Origin: JAVBNJ01 sp031551625
GTDB lineage: Bacteria > Bacteroidota > Bacteroidia > Bacteroidales > UBA932
Assembly (NCBI GenBank): GCA_031551625.1
Contig: JAVBNJ010000079.1
Span: 1 to 19,614 of the forward strand
Reading direction: 5' to 3'
Length of the DNA: 19,614 bases
Under the pieces are notes generated by a model. That model ran no database searches and was not told the origin of the DNA. It was given only the letters and a program-made list of their open reading frames with translations. Positions 15,079 through 19,614 of the stretch are shown here, one piece after another; the stretch's first letter is position 1, and the number at the start of each line of letters is the position of its first letter. The position numbers and the translations under genes are program-made.

Positions 15079-17925
15079 TTATAGTTTCCGTTTCACTTCC
15101 ACAATTTCGTAGGCTTCTACAATATCGCCCACTTTAATGTCATTGAAGTTGTCGATATTCAACCCGTAGTCGTAACCGTTGTTCACTTCTTTCACATCAT
15201 CTTTGAAACGTTTGAGGGAGCCAAGCGAACCGGTGTAAATCACAATACCGTCGCGGATTAAGCGAATTTTTGAGTGACGGGTAATTTTGCCTTCTTTTAC
15301 CATACAGCCGGCAACCGTTCCTACACGCGATATCTTGAACACTTCGCGCACTTCTACCGTAGCGGTTATTTCTTCTTTCTGTTCGGGCGCCAACATGCCT
15401 TCAATACCGTCTTTCACTTCGTTGATAGCGTCGTAGATTACGGAGTAGAGGCGGATTTCGATTTCTTCCTTCTCGGCCAGCCTGCGTGCACTTGCACTCG
15501 GGCGCACCTGGAAACCGATAATAATGGCGTTGGAAGCCGCTGCCAACAATACGTCAGATTCCGAAATGGCTCCCACTGCTTTGTGAATGACATTTACGTG
15601 CACTTCTTCAGTCGATAGTTTTATTAACGAATCGGCCAATGCTTCGATAGAGCCGTCCACATCGCCCTTTACAATTACATTCAGTTCTTTGAAATTTCCG
15701 ATGGCAATGCGTCGTCCGATTTCTTCGAGTGTAATATGTTTCTTTGTCTTCAAGCCTTGCATACGGAGCAATTGCTCGCGCTTATTGGCAACTTCTTTTA
15801 CCTCCCGATCGTCTTCCATTACCACAAATGTTTCACCGGCAGTAGGCGCACCATTCAAACCCAATACAGTTACGGGCGTTGAAGGACCTGCTTCGGTAAC
15901 ACGCAAGCCACGTTCGTTAGTCATTGCTTTTACGTGGCCATAGTTGGTACCACACAGCACCAAATCGCCAACATGCAACGTGCCGCCTTGCACCAGCACC
16001 GTGGCTACATAACCACGACCCTTGTCGAGCGCCGATTCGATTACCGAACCGTTAGCCTCCCGGTTGGGATTGGCTTTGAGGTCGAGCATCTCTGCTTCGA
16101 GCAGCACCTTTTCGAGCAGTTTGTCGATATTGACACCTGATTTGGCGGCAATTTCTTGGCATTGATACTTACCGCCCCAATCTTCGACGAGGAAGTTCAT
16201 ATTGGCCAGTTGCTCTTTTATCTTTTCGGGATTGGCTCCCGGTTTATCAATTTTGTTAATTGCAAAAATCATAGGCACACCGGCAGCTACCGCATGGTTA
16301 ATGGCTTCTACGGTTTGAGGCATCACTGCATCGTCGGCTGCAATGATAATAATGGCCATGTCCGTCACTTTTGCACCGCGCGCACGCATGGCCGTAAATG
16401 CTTCGTGACCCGGCGTATCGAGGAATGTGATGTGTTGACCCGAGGGTAACTCTACATTGTAAGCCCCTATATGTTGCGTAATACCACCTGCTTCGCCCGC
16501 AATTACATTTGCTTTGCGGATATAGTCGAGCAGCGATGTCTTACCGTGGTCAACGTGTCCCATCACGGTTACAATCGGCGGGCGCGACAACAAATCTTCG
16601 GGGGCATCTTCATCGGGTGTTACAGCGTCTTGAATATCGGCTGTTACAAACTCAACGGTAAAACCAAATTCTTCGGCTACAATCTTCAACGCTTCGGCGT
16701 CGAGGCGCTGATTAATAGATACCATCATACCCAACGTCATGCAGGCCTCGATAACTTTGGAGACAGACACATTCATCATGGTGGCTAATTCGCTGGCAGT
16801 AACAAACTCCGTCAACTTAAGCACCATACTTTGCTGCTCCTGCATTTCCTGCTCTTCGGACATACGGCTGCGCACTTCGTCGCGTTTCTCACGACGGTAT
16901 TTCGAGCTCTTGGTTTTACCTTTGCCCTCCATCATGCGGTTGTATGTTTCCTTTATTTGTCGTTGTACGGCATCCTCATCTACTTCCTGGCGGATGGGCT
17001 TAAAGGCTTCTTTACCTCTCTTGCCGTCTTTCTTGACATCTTTCTTATCATTCTTTTCTACGCGGTTGATATCAATTTTTTCCTTTTTTATCCGCTCGCG
17101 TTTTTTCTTATGTTCAACCGCTGGGCTTTCTTTTTTCTTGGTTGCAAATACCGAGAGGTCTATTTTCTGGCCATCGTTAATAATTTTCGGACCAGTCAGT
17201 TTTTCAACCTGCGTGGTGATGTGTTCAATAATGGGTCTTTCCACTACTGGCACCGTTTCTGCTTTCGGTTCTTCAACCACCGGAGCAACTTTCACTTCTT
17301 TTGCAGCCTTTGCCTGCTGTTCGCGTTCGCGTGCTTCCTGCTCACGCTCTTTTCTCGTTTTCTTGTCGGGGCGCGTTTTAGTATTCAACTCATCGAGGTT
17401 TATTTTTCCTTTTACTGCCAATTTTATGGCTTCCTCGGAAGGCGTTTCCACTTGTGGTATCTCGGCTACCAAAGGTATTTCCGTCACTTCTTCCTTAACC
17501 TCTTCCGCAGGCATTTGCACTTCCTCGGTTACTTGTAGTTCTTCTATTGTCTCCGTTATTTTTTTGGGTTTCGGCTCAAGGTCTATTTTATCAATTACCT
17601 TTATTTTCGGCGGCTCCACTTGCATGGTTTTAATAAACACTTCTTCCTGTTCGTCGGCGTTCTTCTGCGCTTTTTTCTCTTTGACATCGTCGATGGTTAC
17701 CGTTTCCTGTTCCTTGAACTTCAGCACCACTTTCTTCGACTCCTCCTTAATACTGGCTTCCTTCCCAAATTCTTTTTGTGCCAGTGCATACGCTTCTTCA
17801 GAGATTTTGCTGTTTGGCGACGCCTCCACTTCAAAACCTTTCTTCTTAAGGAATTCTGTCAAGGTACTAATACCAATATTAAATTCCTTAACTACTTTAC
17901 TAATTCTTATAGTCGATTCACTCAT
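15079..17925 (-). CDS. infB: Translation initiation factor IF-2
   Basis: GTPase that brings initiator tRNA to the 30S subunit and promotes 50S joining. 948 residues. An N-terminal IF2_N-type domain (about 5-55, RISKVVKEFNIGISTLTEFL) is followed by a long Lys/Glu-rich linker (about 60-370), then a second IF2_N domain near 385-440 (LTEFVTASELATMMNV). The G domain has GHVDHGKT at 456-463, GGITQHIG, DTPGH at 503-507, and NKID at 557-560. The C-terminal domains end with VEAYEIVEVKRKL. The expanded charged linker is usual in Bacteroidetes IF-2. It starts 53 bases after nusA, with a GGAAGAGAAG stretch just ahead of the ATG that fits a ribosome-binding site; a hairpin with a T tract lies in the gap. 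A strong terminator follows. Confidence 0.98.
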   Translation of the reverse strand: MSESTIRISKVVKEFNIGISTLTEFLKKKGFEVEASPNSKISEEAYALAQKEFGKEASIKEESKKVVLKFKEQETVTIDDVKEKKAQKNADEQEEVFIKTMQVEPPKIKVIDKIDLEPKPKKITETIEELQVTEEVQMPAEEVKEEVTEIPLVAEIPQVETPSEEAIKLAVKGKINLDELNTKTRPDKKTRKEREQEAREREQQAKAAKEVKVAPVVEEPKAETVPVVERPIIEHITTQVEKLTGPKIINDGQKIDLSVFATKKKESPAVEHKKKRERIKKEKIDINRVEKNDKKDVKKDGKRGKEAFKPIRQEVDEDAVQRQIKETYNRMMEGKGKTKSSKYRREKRDEVRSRMSEEQEMQEQQSMVLKLTEFVTASELATMMNVSVSKVIEACMTLGMMVSINQRLDAEALKIVAEEFGFTVEFVTADIQDAVTPDEDAPEDLLSRPPIVTVMGHVDHGKTSLLDYIRKANVIAGEAGGITQHIGAYNVELPSGQHITFLDTPGHEAFTAMRARGAKVTDMAIIIIAADDAVMPQTVEAINHAVAAGVPMIFAINKIDKPGANPEKIKEQLANMNFLVEDWGGKYQCQEIAAKSGVNIDKLLEKVLLEAEMLDLKANPNREANGSVIESALDKGRGYVATVLVQGGTLHVGDLVLCGTNYGHVKAMTNERGLRVTEAGPSTPVTVLGLNGAPTAGETFVVMEDDREVKEVANKREQLLRMQGLKTKKHITLEEIGRRIAIGNFKELNVIVKGDVDGSIEALADSLIKLSTEEVHVNVIHKAVGAISESDVLLAAASNAIIIGFQVRPSASARRLAEKEEIEIRLYSVIYDAINEVKDGIEGMLAPEQKEEITATVEVREVFKISRVGTVAGCMVKEGKITRHSKIRLIRDGIVIYTGSLGSLKRFKDDVKEVNNGYDYGLNIDNFNDIKVGDIVEAYEIVEVKRKL

Positions 17926-17947
17926 CTTCTCTTCCTTCTTCTTTATT

Positions 17948-17972
17948 AAAAAATGGTGCTGCTCAGGCAGCA
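17948..17972 (-). terminator. Possible intercistronic attenuator between nusA and infB
   Basis: On the minus strand TGCTGC (17972-17967) and GCAGCA (17962-17957) form a 6-bp stem with a CTGA loop, followed by CCA and six Ts (17953-17948). It begins six bases after the nusA stop. Stem length is marginal, so partial rather than full termination is the likelier effect. Confidence 0.45.
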
Positions 17973-17978
17973 GGGTAA

Positions 17979-19292
17979 CTACTCTTGTTTCGGCTCTTCG
18001 GAGGCCGGTTGTTGCGACTCGGCAGCTGCAACAGGCGCTTGTGACTTGGCCGGAGCCGCTACTTGCTCGTCTTCAAATTCGGCACGCAATATACGAAGCA
18101 CTTCTTCGGCCGTTTCTTCTTCCAAATCGGCACGTTGCGATAATTCCGACACAGGAATAGCCAGAACGCTCTTCGCCGTATCGCAACCAATGTTCTTCAA
18201 TGCATTGATAACCCATTGCTCAATTTCGTCACTGAACTCATCAAGACGTACATCTTCTTCGTCTTCGTCCGTTTCGCGGTATACATCGAGTTCGTAGCCT
18301 ACCAACTGCCCGGCCAGTTTGATGTTCAAACCACCCTTGCCGATAGCCATTGATACTTCATTCGGTTTCAAGTATACGCCAATGCGTTTTGTGTCTTCAT
18401 GAATTTTAATAGACGATATCTTAGCAGGGCTCAACGCGCGTTGCACCAACAGTTGGGTATTACTTGTCCAGTTAATAATATCAATATTTTCGTTGCGCAA
18501 TTCGCGAACGATGCCATGAATACGGGCACCCTTCACACCCACACAGGCTCCTACCGGGTCGATACGGTCGTCGTATGACTCCACCGCGACTTTCGCACGT
18601 TCGCCGGGAATACGTACAATTTTCTTAATCACAATCAGTCCGTCGAAGATTTCAGGAACTTCTTGTTCAAACAAGCGTTCCAGGAAAAGGGTCGACGTAC
18701 GCGAAAGAATAATCATCGGGTTATTGTTACGCATCTCTACCTTGGCTACCACAGCACGCACGGTGTCACCCTTACGGAAAAAGTCCGATGGAATTTGCTC
18801 CGACTTTGGCATCAACAATTCGTTGCCTTCGTCGTCGAGCACCATCAATTCTTTTTTCCACACCTGGTATACCTCGCCAACAATAATTTCGCCGACACGC
18901 TCTTTATATTTATTGTACAAGTTTGCTTTTTCAATATCCATAATGCGGCCTGCCAGATTTTGACGTAAAGCCAGGATACCGCGGCGGCCAAATTGTTCGA
19001 GCTTCACTTCTTCGAGCACATCTTCATCCAGTTCGTATGAATCGTCAATTTTTTTAGCTTCACCCAATGAGATTTGTGTATTCGGATCTTCTACTTCGGC
19101 CACTACCGTGCGGTTGCGCCAAATTTCGAAGTCGCCTTTGTCAATGTTAATGATAATATCAAAATTAGTGGCATCGCCATACATTTTTGCCAACACCCCA
19201 CGGAACACATCTTCGAGTACGCTCATCAGTGTAGGGCGGTCAATGTTCTTAAGTTCTTTAAATTCCGAAAAAATCAGGTTTAATCCTTCCAT
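17979..19292 (-). CDS. nusA: Transcription termination/antitermination factor NusA
   Basis: RNA polymerase-binding factor affecting pausing, termination and antitermination. 437 residues. Order: N-terminal RNAP-binding domain (1-125, opening IFSEFKELKNIDRPTLMSVL), S1 domain (about 134-200, GEIIVGEVYQVWKKELMVL), KH1 (about 203-275, with GVKGARIHGIVREL) and KH2 (about 280-345, with AIGKGGLNIKLAGQL). Then an acidic stretch and one helix-hairpin-helix-like unit (355-407, WVINALKNIGCDTAKSVLAI), and a Pro/Ala/Gln tail. The start overlaps the rimP stop by 13 bases, implying coupled translation. Shorter than E. coli NusA (495), which has two acidic repeats where only one is visible here. Confidence 0.97.
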   Translation of the reverse strand: MEGLNLIFSEFKELKNIDRPTLMSVLEDVFRGVLAKMYGDATNFDIIINIDKGDFEIWRNRTVVAEVEDPNTQISLGEAKKIDDSYELDEDVLEEVKLEQFGRRGILALRQNLAGRIMDIEKANLYNKYKERVGEIIVGEVYQVWKKELMVLDDEGNELLMPKSEQIPSDFFRKGDTVRAVVAKVEMRNNNPMIILSRTSTLFLERLFEQEVPEIFDGLIVIKKIVRIPGERAKVAVESYDDRIDPVGACVGVKGARIHGIVRELRNENIDIINWTSNTQLLVQRALSPAKISSIKIHEDTKRIGVYLKPNEVSMAIGKGGLNIKLAGQLVGYELDVYRETDEDEEDVRLDEFSDEIEQWVINALKNIGCDTAKSVLAIPVSELSQRADLEEETAEEVLRILRAEFEDEQVAAPAKSQAPVAAAESQQPASEEPKQE

Positions 19293-19614
19293 TTTATGAT
19301 TATTTTTGTTGATTTAACATCGTTTAGTGCATACGTTTCTGTAAGCATTACAGGTTGTTTACGCTTTTTGCCTTCTACCTTCTGCAATGTTTCGTACTGC
19401 ACAGTAATGGACTCGGGTGTAGCTTCCAGCAATATTGCCTTCAGCTTTTTCCCTGCTTTAAGCAGCACTTCTACTTCTTTGCCGATGTATTTCAAATACT
19501 GTGGCAACACTTGCAGCGGCTGATCCAGACCTGCCGACGACACCGTGAGTTCAAAGTCCTCCACATCGCGGTCGAACGCTGCATTGATTGCACGGCTCAA
19601 CTCCACGCACTGGT
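19280..19614 (-). CDS. rimP: Ribosome maturation factor RimP, C-terminal part
   Basis: Assists 30S subunit assembly. The frame is open to the right edge, so the N-terminus is outside; a GTG at 19606 lies within the conserved phrase (Q-C-)VELSRAINAAFDRD and is not the start. About 111 residues remain of a usual 150 or so. Seen: VELSRAI, the signature FELTVSSAGLDQPL, and a C-terminal SH3-like barrel (GKEVEVLLKAGKKLKAILLE, TPESITVQYE). The rimP-nusA-infB order supports the call, since the short C-terminal domain is poorly conserved on its own. Its stop overlaps nusA by 13 bases. Confidence 0.93.
   Translation of the reverse strand, partial: QCVELSRAINAAFDRDVEDFELTVSSAGLDQPLQVLPQYLKYIGKEVEVLLKAGKKLKAILLEATPESITVQYETLQKVEGKKRKQPVMLTETYALNDVKSTKIIIKWKD

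Noticed and set aside
16739..18160. 473-codon plus-strand frame opposite infB and nusA
   Set aside because: It is antisense to two certain genes and is Ser/Phe/Cys-rich, the expected complement of the Lys/Glu-rich IF-2 linker.

Overview
The window looks like a chromosomal segment of a member of the Bacteroidetes, most likely Bacteroidales. Three things point there. The ATP synthase genes run in the Bacteroidetes order atpD-atpC-(small membrane protein)-atpB-atpE-atpF-atpH-atpA-atpG. The epsilon subunit is short and the a subunit has a long exported N-terminus. Several promoters match the Bacteroidetes form (TTTG-like -33, TAnnTTTG -7). Genus cannot be fixed from sequence alone. No phage, IS transposase, CRISPR array, tRNA or rRNA was recognised.

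Layout. 1-3390 (+): the 3' part of an RND multidrug exporter gene followed by its TolC-type outer-membrane channel; the adaptor gene is presumably to the left. 3408-10739 (+): a complete F1Fo ATP synthase operon behind a recognisable promoter. 10740-10798: convergent junction. 10799-11989 (-): a secreted, cysteine-rich protein with a possible Ig/PKD-like domain and a DUF1566/FISUMP-like end. 11990-12452: about 460 bases without a credible gene, holding two inverted-repeat structures and a perfect 16-bp bidirectional terminator hairpin. 12453-14114 (-): a lipoprotein with an OmpA-like segment and TPR-like helices, with its own promoter. 14218-14967 (-): kdsB (CMP-KDO synthesis for LPS). 15079-19614 (-): the rimP-nusA-infB operon, rimP cut by the window edge, closed by a strong terminator that overlaps the kdsB promoter.

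Most of this is conserved housekeeping DNA; I see no new multi-gene system. The least explained material is a family of palindromic intergenic elements. One copy (1921-2085) lies across the RND/TolC junction, and a second (9734-9876) lies inside the ATP synthase operon between atpA and atpG. They share near-identical terminal arms and a nested inner hairpin, and in both the right arm ends at or just before the downstream coding start. The first copy appears to have supplied the end of the RND gene and to have obscured the start of the TolC gene. Two further, different inverted repeats lie at 12038-12124 and 12210-12307.

How the genes work together: the exporter and channel form a tripartite drug pump driven by the proton gradient; the ATP synthase converts or builds that gradient; rimP-nusA-infB serve ribosome maturation, transcription elongation/termination and translation initiation; kdsB and the lipoprotein serve the outer envelope.
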